From Candidatus Pelagibacter communis (GTDB lineage: Bacteria > Pseudomonadota > Alphaproteobacteria > Pelagibacterales > Pelagibacteraceae): a stretch of 64,000 nucleotides of DNA. Under the pieces are notes generated by a model. The model saw only the letters and a program-made list of their open reading frames with translations, made no database searches and was not told the origin of the DNA. Below, piece after piece: positions 45,896 to 54,801 of this stretch (position 1 is the stretch's first letter; each line of letters opens with the position of its first letter). Location: NCBI RefSeq assembly GCF_001179845.1, contig NZ_CVSB01000049.1:42302-106301 (forward strand), given 5' to 3'. Both the position numbers and the translations under genes were made by a program.

Positions 45896-46759
45896 ATGCC
45901 AGAATTACCAGAAGTAGAAATTGTTAGACAATCCCTTCATAAAAAGATCAAAAAAAAAAGTATAAAAAAAGTAATAATTAGAAACAGGAATTTAAGGTTT
46001 AAAATACCAAGTGATTTTGAAAGTTTTCTTAAAAACAAAAAAATAATTGAAGTTAGTAGATTTTCTAAATATTTGATTATCCATTTTCAAAATGAAGATT
46101 ATTGTTTAATCCATTTAGGAATGTCAGGAACAATTCACATTCTTGATAAGAAAAAACCTCTAAAATTTACGAATACTAGTTTTTATCATTCACCTTTTTT
46201 ACCTAAAAAACACAATCATGCAGAGTTTATATTTGATAGCTTGAAAGTAATTTATAATGATCCAAGACGTTTTGGATTTTTTGAAATAATTAATAATTAT
46301 CAAGATCTACAGAAAAGATTTAAATCAATGGGACCTGAACCATTTAGTGATAAATTTAACTTAAATTATGTAGTTAATTATTTTAAGAAAAAAAATAAGG
46401 ATATAAAAAGTTTTTTACTTGATCAAAGATTTGTTTCTGGAATAGGTAATATTTATGCAAGTGAAATTCTTTTCGCTAGTAAAATAAATCCATTTAAAAA
46501 GGCAAAAAAACTTAATAAAAATGAATGTTTAAATATTATATTTAATTCTAAGAAAATACTTCAACAGGCAATTAATAAAGGAGGCTCAAGTATAAGAGAT
46601 TTTAAAGATATCTCAGGTAACAAAGGTACCTTTCAAAAGGAGTTTAAAGTTTATCAGCAAGAGGGAGCTGATTGTAAGCGTACGAATTGCAAAGGTATTA
46701 TAAAAAAAAAAATAACATCAAATAGGTCGTCTTTTTTTTGTGTTTCCTGTCAAAAATAG
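45896..46759 (+). CDS. mutM: Formamidopyrimidine-DNA glycosylase
   Basis: A 287-aa Fpg enzyme that excises 8-oxoguanine and nicks the abasic site. It starts with MPELPEVEIVR, which includes the catalytic Pro2 and Glu3. A conserved Lys loop and the LIHLGMSG block follow. FVSGIGNIYASEILFASKI near residue 180 is the H2TH region. The C-terminal zinc finger has C-x4-C (CKRTNC) and the final FCVSCQK pair. Length is slightly above the usual 270-275. Confidence 0.96.
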   Translation: MPELPEVEIVRQSLHKKIKKKSIKKVIIRNRNLRFKIPSDFESFLKNKKIIEVSRFSKYLIIHFQNEDYCLIHLGMSGTIHILDKKKPLKFTNTSFYHSPFLPKKHNHAEFIFDSLKVIYNDPRRFGFFEIINNYQDLQKRFKSMGPEPFSDKFNLNYVVNYFKKKNKDIKSFLLDQRFVSGIGNIYASEILFASKINPFKKAKKLNKNECLNIIFNSKKILQQAINKGGSSIRDFKDISGNKGTFQKEFKVYQQEGADCKRTNCKGIIKKKITSNRSSFFCVSCQK

Positions 46760-46809
46760 TTAAATATTTAGTTGACCACTATAAATTCTCAAGCTATACC
46801 CCTGCGCAG

Positions 46810-47070
46810 ATGGCAAACACAAAATCAGCAATTAAGAGAATTAGAAGAATTTCTAAACAAACAGCGGTAAATAAAGCTAGAAAGAGCAGATTTAGAAACG
46901 CTCTTAAGAAAATGAACCTTCTAATTGATGGTAAAAAAAAAGATGAAGCTCTAAAATTTTTACCAAAGTTAAACTCTGAGTTGATGAAAATTGCAAAAAC
47001 AGGAATAATAAAAAAACAAAATGCTTCTAGAAATGTTTCTAGAATTACCAAAAAAATAGCTGCAATTTAA
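46810..47070 (+). CDS. rpsT: 30S ribosomal protein S20
   Basis: An 86-aa, very basic helical ribosomal protein. It begins MANTKSAIKRIRRISKQ and contains NKARKSRFRNALKKM and the C-terminal GIIKKQNASRNVSRITKKI block. ATG 46810 was chosen because MANTKSA is the family start; the longer frame extends into mutM. It precedes dnaA, as in Caulobacter and many relatives. Confidence 0.96.
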   Translation: MANTKSAIKRIRRISKQTAVNKARKSRFRNALKKMNLLIDGKKKDEALKFLPKLNSELMKIAKTGIIKKQNASRNVSRITKKIAAI

Positions 47071-47355
47071 ACGTTAGTTTAATTTTTAAACAACTCCTGA
47101 TATCTACATTATATGTTTTAGATTTGTCTTAAGTTACTATATTTAGATTTAGTAAATATTTGGTTTACCATCATTCAATCTATGTTTGATTCAATCTATG
47201 TTTGATTCAATTTATAATTTTAATTTTAGATCTAAACAAAAAATTAATCTGCAACGTTATAAATCACAATCATAGATTTTATTTTTTTTTAATTTTTATT
47301 ATTAACTTGTTGCAAATTTTTTTAAATCGTTCTAACTGAGATTTCCCCTTACGTT
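47071..47355 (+). other. rpsT-dnaA intergenic region with repeats and palindromes
   Basis: At 285 bp this is the longest gene-free stretch in the window. It holds three near-copies of ATTCAATCTATGTTTG in tandem from 47173, a perfect 12-bp palindrome TTTAGATCTAAA at 47225-47236, an inverted repeat TTACTA/TAGTAA (47134-47139 and 47150-47155), and repeated TTTAGAT(T/C)T words. It is very AT-rich before dnaA. No perfect TTATNCACA DnaA box was found. It could be the dnaA control region or part of the replication origin; neither is proven. Confidence 0.5.
47173..47218 (+). repeat. Tandem 16-bp repeat upstream of dnaA
   Basis: ATTCAATCTATGTTTG occurs exactly at 47173-47188 and 47189-47204. A third, diverged copy beginning ATTCAATTTAT follows at 47205. 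The phasing is 16 bp. Exact tandem repeats are otherwise absent from the intergenic DNA of this compact window. Confidence 0.85.
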
Positions 47356-48774
47356 ATGAATAAATTAACAAATATAAAAAATATTAATAATTTTTCTTCT
47401 GAAGGCTTTGAATGGAAGCAAGTGCAGGATGAAATGAAAAATAAATTAGGCTTAGAAGTTTATGAGAGTTGGTTAAAAAAGATTTCTTTTGTAGAGGAAT
47501 TCAATAATTATTTATTATTATCAGTTCCAACAAGATTTATTAGAGATTGGATTACATCAAGGTATTTAGACCAAATATTACAGATAATTAAAGTATATAA
47601 AAAAGACATTATTAGAATTGAGTTTAAAATAGTTGAAAAAGCTCAAGATATCTCTTTAAAAGAAAATAATATTAAAGAGAATAATACTAATGAAAATATT
47701 TCATTTATAAAAGACTCCTACCTTCAGTATAACCGAATTGATCCAAATAAAAGATTTGGTAATTTTATAACAGGTTCAAGTAATAAATTAGCTTACGAAG
47801 CTTCTTTAAAAGTTTCAGAAAATATATCCCATTATAATCCACTTTATATTTATGGTGGTGTTGGAATGGGAAAAACTCACTTGTTAAATTCAATAGGTTT
47901 AGAGCTTAAAAAAAATAATAAAGTAATGTTTATTTCTGCCGAACGTTTCATGTATCAGTTTGTAAAATCAATTAAATCAAACGACATGGTTAAGTTTAAA
48001 GAATATTTTAGAAATACAGATATTTTATTAATCGATGATATCCAGTTTATAAGTGGAAAAGAGGCTATGCAGGAGGAGTTCTTTCATACATTTAATGCAT
48101 TACTTGATAAGGGATCTCAAATAATTGTATCAGCCGATCGAGCACCAAATAAATTATCAAGGATTCAAGAAAGAATTAAATCAAGATTTTCTGGCGGATT
48201 AGTTGTTGATATTCAAAAGCCAGACCTTGAGCTAAGAAAAAAAATAGTTGAAAAAAAAAATGAAGAATTGAATGCCTTGTATTCTGAACAATTACAAGTC
48301 TCTAGTGAAATTCAAGATTTTATAAGTAATGAAATAACTGGAAGTGTAAGGGAATTAGTTGGAGCAATAAATAGAGTTGTTTCATTTTCAAGAATTTACA
48401 ACAAAGTTCCAAATCTTGCTGAAACTAAAGTAGTTTTAAAGGATTTATTAAATTTAGCAGAAAATAAGGTTACAATAGATCTAATTCAGACAATTGTTTG
48501 TAAGTTTTTCAAAATTAGCAAAAATGAAATGTTATCATCTAGAAGATCAAGATATTTAGTAAGACCTAGGCAAACAGCAATTTATTTAACTAAAATTTTG
48601 ACTTCTAAATCATTGCCTGAAATTGGAAGAGAATTTTCTAACCGAGACCATACAACAATAATTCATTCAGTAAAAACTATTGAAAAGATAAAAGAAAAAG
48701 ATCCTGAGATGGTTGATAATATAAATAAATTAAAAAACCAGATTTTATATAATAATAAAGAAAATGAAATTTAA
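47356..48774 (+). CDS. dnaA: Chromosomal replication initiator DnaA
   Basis: A 472-aa AAA+ initiator. Domain I is at residues ~15-90 (with YESWLKKISF and the VPTRFIRDWI strand), followed by a short Asn/Glu-rich linker. The AAA+ domain has YIYGGVGMGKTHLLN (Walker A, near residue 175), ILLIDDIQFISGKEA (Walker B) and SADRAPNKL (sensor I region). The C-terminal DNA-binding domain has the SNRDHTTIIHSVKTIEK signature. It overlaps dnaN by 11 bp. Confidence 0.97.
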   Translation: MNKLTNIKNINNFSSEGFEWKQVQDEMKNKLGLEVYESWLKKISFVEEFNNYLLLSVPTRFIRDWITSRYLDQILQIIKVYKKDIIRIEFKIVEKAQDISLKENNIKENNTNENISFIKDSYLQYNRIDPNKRFGNFITGSSNKLAYEASLKVSENISHYNPLYIYGGVGMGKTHLLNSIGLELKKNNKVMFISAERFMYQFVKSIKSNDMVKFKEYFRNTDILLIDDIQFISGKEAMQEEFFHTFNALLDKGSQIIVSADRAPNKLSRIQERIKSRFSGGLVVDIQKPDLELRKKIVEKKNEELNALYSEQLQVSSEIQDFISNEITGSVRELVGAINRVVSFSRIYNKVPNLAETKVVLKDLLNLAENKVTIDLIQTIVCKFFKISKNEMLSSRRSRYLVRPRQTAIYLTKILTSKSLPEIGREFSNRDHTTIIHSVKTIEKIKEKDPEMVDNINKLKNQILYNNKENEI

Positions 48775-49876
48775 CGTTAATCAACAAGACCTTCAGCAAG
48801 CATTAAATTATTGCCAAGGCGTTATTGAAAAAAGAAGTACATTACCAATACTTTCTAATATTTTGTTAGATGCAAGTAATTCAAAACTTACTATAACAGC
48901 GACTGATCTAGATTTAATATTTATACACCAATTAAATAATATAGAGATTCTAGAGGAGGGCAAAACAACCACAACTTCATCAATTATGTATGATATTATA
49001 AGAAAGTTTAATTCAGGAAAAAAAATAAATCTTTCTTTAAAAGATATAAGCAAATTACAAGTAGAGTCTGAAAAATCTATTTTTAATTTGAATTGTATAA
49101 GTGCAACAGAGTTTCCACTGACAGACGAAAATTTTAATCAAAATGAATTTATAATTAAATCAAAACAACTTTTAAAACTATTAAATAAGTGTAAATTTTC
49201 AGTTTCTAATGATGAAACAAGACATTATCTAAGTGGTATATATTTTCATCAAACAGAAGTTGAAGATAAAAATTATTTAACTGCAGTTGCAACTGATAGT
49301 CATAGAATGTCTATTTCAAAAGTTAGATTAGAAGAAAAAATTGATTTTGATCCAATAATTTTACCTAAAAAAACAATTTTTCAACTTTGCTCTTTATTAG
49401 ATAGCTATGATGGAGATGTAAAAGTTTCAAATATGAAATCAAAAATAAAATTTGAATTAAATAATAGTATTTTAATTTCGAAACTTATTGATGGAAAATT
49501 TCCTAATTACATTCAAGTTATACCTAAAAATAATCAAAAAAAATTAGAAATAGACTTAAAATTATTTTTAAACTCAGTTGATAGAGTAGCATCTGTTTCA
49601 TTAGATAAAAAAGATGGTGTGAAATTCAATTTATCTAAAGACACTTTAGATCTATCAGTAAATAATACTAACAGTGGTGATGGTAAAGAAACTTTAACTG
49701 TTAACTTTGATCATGACTTAGAGATAAGTTTTAACTCTAGATATTTGATAGATGTTGCTTCACAACTAGATGGAGATAGAATTGAAATTTTCTTTAATGA
49801 TACCGGTTCACCAGCACTGATAAAAGATCCGGGTGATTTCGATAGTATTTTTGTTGTTATGCCTATGAAGGGCTAA
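48764..49876 (+). CDS. dnaN: DNA polymerase III beta sliding clamp
   Basis: A 370-aa ring clamp with three similar domains that tether polymerases to DNA. The N-terminus has GVIEKRSTLPILSNILLDA and ITATDLDL; the middle domain has YLSGIYFHQ and AVATDSHRMS; the C-terminus ends in IFVVMPMKG, close to the family VMPMRL end that contacts partners. It is translationally coupled to dnaA. recF does not follow; a convergent plsC lies next, sharing four bases. Confidence 0.97.
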   Translation: MKFNVNQQDLQQALNYCQGVIEKRSTLPILSNILLDASNSKLTITATDLDLIFIHQLNNIEILEEGKTTTTSSIMYDIIRKFNSGKKINLSLKDISKLQVESEKSIFNLNCISATEFPLTDENFNQNEFIIKSKQLLKLLNKCKFSVSNDETRHYLSGIYFHQTEVEDKNYLTAVATDSHRMSISKVRLEEKIDFDPIILPKKTIFQLCSLLDSYDGDVKVSNMKSKIKFELNNSILISKLIDGKFPNYIQVIPKNNQKKLEIDLKLFLNSVDRVASVSLDKKDGVKFNLSKDTLDLSVNNTNSGDGKETLTVNFDHDLEISFNSRYLIDVASQLDGDRIEIFFNDTGSPALIKDPGDFDSIFVVMPMKG

Positions 49877-50583
49877 TTAATTAAATCTAACTCTGAATAA
49901 ATATTTTTTTCAAGAATTTGAATAAAATTTTCCTTTGTTAATCCAGAAGGAATTGGTTTTAGAATAGAGATTGTTATGGTTCTATTAGATTTTTTTTTAC
50001 CTTTTTTAGGCCACACATATCCAGAGTTAATTGCAACTGGCTGACAAGTAACATTTAGTTGTTCATAAATTCTCGAAGCACCTTTTTTAAAAGGTGGTCT
50101 TTCATCTGGAAGAACTCTAGTTCCTTGAGGAAAAATAATTAAAGGTCTATTAGAAGTAGCCATCATTTTTGAAATATCATCAAAAAAACCCAAGTTATCT
50201 TTTGTAACTTTGTTTCTTTTTATTGAAATTGACCCTATTTTTTTTAAGTACCAACCAAATATTGGAATTAACAATAATTCTTTTTTTAGAATAAATACAG
50301 GTGAGTTAAAGATTGTTTGTAAATAAAAAGTTTCAAACATTGATTGATGAGATGCTGCTATAAAAAATTTTTCATTATTAATAATATTTTCTTTTCCTTT
50401 GATTGAAATCTTTACTGAAAGAGCAAACCTTAAACAAAAACTAGCCCAATGGCCCATCAATTTACCTCCCATCAAAACAACCTGTTTAGGTAAAAAAAAT
50501 GATGGTAAAAAAATTATCGAAATGAAGATGATTCCAGTGAAAAATAATATTGAAAATAAAAAGTTTCTTATCATTTTTATCAA
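49873..50583 (-). CDS. plsC: 1-acyl-sn-glycerol-3-phosphate acyltransferase
   Basis: A 236-aa membrane-bound enzyme that makes phosphatidic acid from lysophosphatidic acid. An N-terminal hydrophobic anchor is followed by AASHQSMFET near residue 77, where the family H-x4-D appears as H-x4-E, a variant common in alphaproteobacterial PlsC. The second substrate motif is IIFPQGTR near residue 145. It is encoded 3 bp behind lysA and convergent with dnaN. Confidence 0.9.
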   Translation of the reverse strand: MIKMIRNFLFSILFFTGIIFISIIFLPSFFLPKQVVLMGGKLMGHWASFCLRFALSVKISIKGKENIINNEKFFIAASHQSMFETFYLQTIFNSPVFILKKELLLIPIFGWYLKKIGSISIKRNKVTKDNLGFFDDISKMMATSNRPLIIFPQGTRVLPDERPPFKKGASRIYEQLNVTCQPVAINSGYVWPKKGKKKSNRTITISILKPIPSGLTKENFIQILEKNIYSELDLIN

Positions 50584-50586
50584 AAG

Positions 50587-51801
50587 CTAAATTATATCTT
50601 TATGCTTTTGTCTTTTTCTTATTACTTTAATTTTTGATCCCTTTATTAATAATTCTATTGGTTTAGGTCTTAAATTATAATTTGAGCTTAGTGACATTCC
50701 ATAAGCCCCCACATCACATATTGCTATTAAATCTTTTTCATTCAACAATTGAAATTTTTTTAATGTAACAAATTTATCTGTACTTTCACAAATAGGACCT
50801 ACAAATTCATATGGTTTTTTAGATGTTTTGTTAGATTTTGTAACAGGTAAGGTTTTATGAAATGCACCGTACAAAGCAGGTCTCATTAAATCGTTCATTG
50901 CAGCATCTAAAATTATAAATTTTTTACTTCCGCTATCCTTTATATAGATTATCTTTGATACTAATGTCCCGGTATCGCCAATAATTGATCTACCTGGCTC
51001 AAATATAATTTTTACTTTATGTTTTCTTAAAAATTTAAGAACAGCTGTATTATATTTTTTATAATTAAGTTTTTTATTTTTATCAGTGTAAGAAATGCCC
51101 ATACCTCCACCTAAATCTATAAATTCAAATTTATGATTTGATTTATTGAGAATTTGACTGACCGCTTTAAGCATTTTTTCATAAGGTCTATAGTCTAAAA
51201 TTTGACTGCCTATATGAACGCTTAGACATTTTAAATCAATATTTTTTGAATTCTTGCAATAATTTATAATTTCATAGAAAGTATTTTTATTTACACCAAA
51301 TTTATTTTCTTTTTTCCCAGTTGATATTTGGCTTAATGTTTTTGCATCTGTATTAGGGTTTAGTCTTACACCAATTTTAATTCTTTTATTTTTTGATTTT
51401 GCTATTCGATTTATTTCTTTTATTTCACTTAAAGACTCAGCGTTAATAAGCAGAATTTTTTTATCAATAGCAAAGCTGATTTCACTTGTTGTTTTACCAA
51501 CACCAGAAAATACTATTTTGCTTGGATTAATTCCTGCTTTTAATGCCATCATCAGTTCTCCTACAGAAACAACATCAGCACCTAACCCAAATTTTTTAAT
51601 TTCTCTAATTATATTAACATTTGTGTTGGATTTGACTGCAAAGCAGATAAGTGGCGAAAAAGATCTAAAGCTTTTTTTAAAATTACTAATATTTTCTTTT
51701 AATTTAGAATAAGAATAAGAATAAAATGGAGTTCCAAATTTATTTGCAATTTTTTGGAGACTAATTTTTTCTATTGTTAATCTTCTATTTATGTATTTCA
51801 T
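50587..51801 (-). CDS. lysA: Diaminopimelate decarboxylase
   Basis: A 404-aa fold-type III PLP enzyme performing the last step of lysine synthesis. The PLP Lys is in ICFAVKSNTN near residue 53. Later motifs are VSVHIGSQI, the glycine loop IDLGGGMGISY near residue 230, FEPGRSIIGDTG near residue 265 and the substrate motif PICESTD near residue 335. It ends with an ALSSNYN-type segment. It is coupled to lptM by TAATG and is part of argH-lptM-lysA. Confidence 0.96.
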   Translation of the reverse strand: MKYINRRLTIEKISLQKIANKFGTPFYSYSYSKLKENISNFKKSFRSFSPLICFAVKSNTNVNIIREIKKFGLGADVVSVGELMMALKAGINPSKIVFSGVGKTTSEISFAIDKKILLINAESLSEIKEINRIAKSKNKRIKIGVRLNPNTDAKTLSQISTGKKENKFGVNKNTFYEIINYCKNSKNIDLKCLSVHIGSQILDYRPYEKMLKAVSQILNKSNHKFEFIDLGGGMGISYTDKNKKLNYKKYNTAVLKFLRKHKVKIIFEPGRSIIGDTGTLVSKIIYIKDSGSKKFIILDAAMNDLMRPALYGAFHKTLPVTKSNKTSKKPYEFVGPICESTDKFVTLKKFQLLNEKDLIAICDVGAYGMSLSSNYNLRPKPIELLIKGSKIKVIRKRQKHKDII

Positions 51802-51932
51802 TAAGTTAAGTTAATTGAAACTTCATTTATTTCTGCTTTTTTATCTGGATCTACGTATTTAGGATCACCTTTCTTTCCACAAGAAATAACTACACAAAAT
51901 AACAATATAATTATGGTAAATTTTTTTATCAT
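51801..51932 (-). CDS. lptM: LptM-like small lipoprotein
   Basis: A 43-aa lipoprotein. A basic start (I-K-K), a hydrophobic core of Ile/Leu/Phe/Val and a V-I-S-C lipobox with Cys18 are followed by GKKGDP, the hallmark C-G-x-K-G-x motif of the LptM/YifL family. LptM assists maturation of the LPS transporter LptD in E. coli. Context is diagnostic: it sits between argH and lysA, as in other alphaproteobacteria, sharing ATGA with the argH stop and TAATG with the lysA start. The C-terminal 20 residues are charged and probably disordered. Confidence 0.88.
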   Translation of the reverse strand: MIKKFTIIILLFCVVISCGKKGDPKYVDPDKKAEINEVSINLT

Positions 51933-53320
51933 TTTTCTTTTTTATATTTCATTATCATTTTTTTAATATTATCAAAAGAAGTTCCACCATAAGATTTTTT
52001 CGAATTAATTGAATTTTTCAAGTTAAATATTTTCAATACATCTTCTTTAAGTTTAGGTTCAATTTTTTTTAACTCATCTAAAGTTAATTCATTTAACTTT
52101 TTTTTTCTTTTTTCAGCAAAATTAACTACAGCAGCAGTTTTTTGATATGCTTTTCTAAAAGATATTGAGTGATTTTTTACAAGATAGTCAGCCAAATCAG
52201 TTGCTGTAATGTATCCAGAATTAGCAAGTTCTAACATTCTACTCTTATTTGGATTACAATTTTTTAGTATTTCATCAAAAATTTTTAAACAATTATTAAG
52301 ATTATCGTTTGATTTAAAAACTATTTCCTTGTCGTCTTGTAAATCTTTAAAATAAGATAATGGTAAACCTTTTAAAATTGTAAGCATCGAAAATAAATTT
52401 CCATAAGCGCTTCCTGATTTTCCACGCAAATATTCTAAAAGATCAGGATTCTTCTTTTGTGGCATTATCGATGATCCAGTAACAACTTTATCAGATAAAT
52501 TGATCAAGTTAAAACCATCAGAATTCCAAATAATTAACTCTTCAGCAATTCTAGAAATATGCATAGCACATACTGATGTAGCGTATAAAAAATCTAAAAC
52601 AAAATCTCTATCTGAAACTGTATCAATAGAATTATTTGTAGGTATTTTAAAACCAAGTTTTTTGGTTGTATAATTTCTATCTATATTAAATGATGTTCCT
52701 GCTAAAGCTGCAACACCTAAGGGATTTTCATTTAAACTGTTTAAATTATTAGAAAATCTTTTTTTGTCTCTATTAAACATTTCTACATAAGACATTAAAT
52801 AATGTGCAAAAGAGATAGCCTGAGCATTTTTAAGATGTGTAAATCCAGGCATGATAGTCTCAACATTTTTTTCTGCTAACTTGATTGTGCTCTTAATAAT
52901 TTTATTAATATTACTAATTATTTCGCTGGTCGAATTTTTCATCCAAATTTTAAAATCAGTAATTACTTGATCATTTCTTGATCTTGCAGTGTGAACATAG
53001 CCAGCTTCATCACCTATAATTTGAAAAAGTCTTTTTTCGATATTCATATGAATATCTTCATATTTTTTATTAAACTCAAATTTATTTTTTGCGATTTCCT
53101 TATCAATTTTTGTTAGTCCATAAATAATTTTATTTTTTATTTTAAATGAAATTATTTTTTGTTTAAAAAGCATTTCAACATGAGCAATTGATCCCTGAAT
53201 ATCTTCTTTGTAGAGTCTTTTATCAATATCTATTGAATTACCGACTTTTTGAAACAAACTTGATGCATTTTTTTTTATGCGTGTATTCCAGATTGCTTGG
53301 TTGTTTTTATTTTTTGCCAT
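51929..53320 (-). CDS. argH: Argininosuccinate lyase
   Basis: A 463-aa fumarase/aspartase-superfamily enzyme that releases arginine and fumarate from argininosuccinate. Seen are the N-terminal ARSRNDQVITDFKIWM block near residue 113, TIMPGFTHLKNAQAISFAHYL near residue 155 and the superfamily signature TGSSIMPQKKNPDLLE with the catalytic Ser near residue 280. It heads argH-lptM-lysA and is divergent from tlpA, separated by 24 bp. Confidence 0.97.
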   Translation of the reverse strand: MAKNKNNQAIWNTRIKKNASSLFQKVGNSIDIDKRLYKEDIQGSIAHVEMLFKQKIISFKIKNKIIYGLTKIDKEIAKNKFEFNKKYEDIHMNIEKRLFQIIGDEAGYVHTARSRNDQVITDFKIWMKNSTSEIISNINKIIKSTIKLAEKNVETIMPGFTHLKNAQAISFAHYLMSYVEMFNRDKKRFSNNLNSLNENPLGVAALAGTSFNIDRNYTTKKLGFKIPTNNSIDTVSDRDFVLDFLYATSVCAMHISRIAEELIIWNSDGFNLINLSDKVVTGSSIMPQKKNPDLLEYLRGKSGSAYGNLFSMLTILKGLPLSYFKDLQDDKEIVFKSNDNLNNCLKIFDEILKNCNPNKSRMLELANSGYITATDLADYLVKNHSISFRKAYQKTAAVVNFAEKRKKKLNELTLDELKKIEPKLKEDVLKIFNLKNSINSKKSYGGTSFDNIKKMIMKYKKEK

Positions 53321-53344
53321 GATATTTAATTATACCTATTTAAC

Positions 53345-53854
53345 ATGAGATTTTTAATAATATTTATTTTTTTGATAACCAATGCTGTAGCCGAACAACT
53401 ACCTGGTATTAAAAATATTGTAATCCATAAAATACCAAAAACATATGATAATGTTATTTTTTTAGACAAAAATGATCAAAAAATTAATATCAATGAATAT
53501 ACTGGCAACTTATTGATATTAAATTTTTGGGCGACCTGGTGTGAACCTTGTAAAGATGAAATGCCATCTTTAGATAAACTCCAAGCTAACCCAGAATTGG
53601 ATAAAATAGAAATTTTTCCAATTAATATTGGTAAAGAAACCTTAGAAAAAGTTAATAAATTTTTTATAGATCTTAACATTAAAAATTTTGAACCTTATTT
53701 TGACCCACCTACTACATTAGCAAAAATGTTTACTTTAAGAGGTGTCCCTACAACAATTCTAATTAATAAAGAGGGTCAAGAATTTGCCAGAATAATAGGT
53801 TCAATTGATTTTGAAGATACAAATTTCGTTAATTGGATAAAAAAATATAACTAA
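53345..53854 (+). CDS. tlpA: TlpA-like periplasmic thioredoxin
   Basis: A 169-aa exported thioredoxin-fold protein. A signal peptide ends near A-V-A (residue 16). The active site is FWATWCEPCKDEMP near residue 58, with C-x2-C spacing, and the cis-Pro region is RGVPTTILI near residue 135. TlpA proteins reduce apo-cytochrome oxidase sites and other periplasmic thiols. Divergent placement from argH is the classic alphaproteobacterial arrangement. It is convergent with the HIG1-type gene. Confidence 0.9.
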   Translation: MRFLIIFIFLITNAVAEQLPGIKNIVIHKIPKTYDNVIFLDKNDQKININEYTGNLLILNFWATWCEPCKDEMPSLDKLQANPELDKIEIFPINIGKETLEKVNKFFIDLNIKNFEPYFDPPTTLAKMFTLRGVPTTILINKEGQEFARIIGSIDFEDTNFVNWIKKYN

Positions 53855-54054
53855 TTTTTAAAAAAGTAAGCAAAGCCAACCAAAGCAAGAATAGCAATAA
53901 ATTGGAGAAGAACTCTTAATTGCATCAATTTGTTTGAATATTTTTTACTAGTTTCCCCTCCTTTAAAAAGAGTACCTATGCCTAAAATTAAAACTATTCC
54001 CACAGCAATCAAAAGAGCTATTGATAAAACTTTTACAAATATTCCTGATATCAT
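53851..54054 (-). CDS. HIG1-domain twin-transmembrane protein
   Basis: A 67-aa protein with two hydrophobic segments (residues ~7-28 and ~48-64) joined by a polar loop FKGGETSKKYSNKLMQLRV. This matches the bacterial HIG1 domain, whose mitochondrial members are factors of cytochrome oxidase and respiratory supercomplexes. A similar role here is inference. Its 3' end overlaps tlpA by four bases. Confidence 0.8.
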   Translation of the reverse strand: MISGIFVKVLSIALLIAVGIVLILGIGTLFKGGETSKKYSNKLMQLRVLLQFIAILALVGFAYFFKN

Positions 54055-54103
54055 ATTTTTATTTTAGATTGTTTTTTGAAATAAAAAACATAATTTATCA
54101 ACT

Positions 54104-54754
54104 ATGACATTTTGCCTAGATTCAATAATTATTAAACCAGAAGACGGTGTTGAAATTAAAAATGCTATTATTTTGCTTCATGGTTATGGAGGTGATGGAA
54201 AGGATATAAGCATGCTATCTTTAAACTGGAAAAGACATATGCCTAATACAGTCTTTGTTTGCCCGAATGGTCATGAGCCATGCGCTATAAATCCTTCTGG
54301 TTATCAGTGGTTTGATTTAACTAAAGAGGATACTGATTACATATTAGAGCAATCAATTAAAGCTGAAGAAGTTTTAAAAAAATTTATTAATGAAATAAAA
54401 CAAGAGTTTAAGTTATCAAATAATCAAATCTGTTTATCAGGATTCAGTCAGGGATGCATGATGTCTTTAAATGTTGGTCTTACGTTTGAAGAAAAATTTT
54501 CATGTATAGTTGGTTTTTCTGGAAAGATAATAAATCAAAAAGATTTAAAAAACAGAATCAAAAATAATACTGAAACATTACTTATACATGGAGAAGCTGA
54601 TCAAATTGTCCCATCAACACATTTACTAGAAGCGAAAGATTTTTTAATTAGAAACAACGTTGAAGTTGATACATTATTAATAAAAAATTGTGATCATCAT
54701 ATTCCTATTGAAGCATCAAGTACAGCTTTAAATTTTATTTTAAAAAAAATTTAA
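54104..54754 (+). CDS. Phospholipase/carboxylesterase family hydrolase
   Basis: A 216-aa alpha/beta hydrolase of the Abhydrolase_2 family (acyl-protein thioesterase-like). Seen are the oxyanion segment ILLHGYGGDGKDI near residue 24, the nucleophile elbow LSGFSQGCMMSL near residue 117 with catalytic Ser, LIHGEADQIVP near residue 165 with catalytic Asp and CDHHIP near residue 200 with catalytic His. Likely cytoplasmic; the natural substrate is unknown. Confidence 0.88.
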   Translation: MTFCLDSIIIKPEDGVEIKNAIILLHGYGGDGKDISMLSLNWKRHMPNTVFVCPNGHEPCAINPSGYQWFDLTKEDTDYILEQSIKAEEVLKKFINEIKQEFKLSNNQICLSGFSQGCMMSLNVGLTFEEKFSCIVGFSGKIINQKDLKNRIKNNTETLLIHGEADQIVPSTHLLEAKDFLIRNNVEVDTLLIKNCDHHIPIEASSTALNFILKKI

Positions 54755-54801
54755 CATCTCTTATTATTGATAAATTTGTTTAACTAAGTTAAAATTAGTT
54801 A

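Noticed and set aside
47077..47091. GTTTAA/TTAAAC hairpin as rpsT terminator
   Set aside because: The stem is only six A/T-rich pairs with no convincing T tract after it, too weak to call.
47071..47355. Proven chromosomal origin oriC
   Set aside because: No TTATNCACA DnaA box was found and skew cannot be judged from one window, so only a candidate control/origin region is reported.
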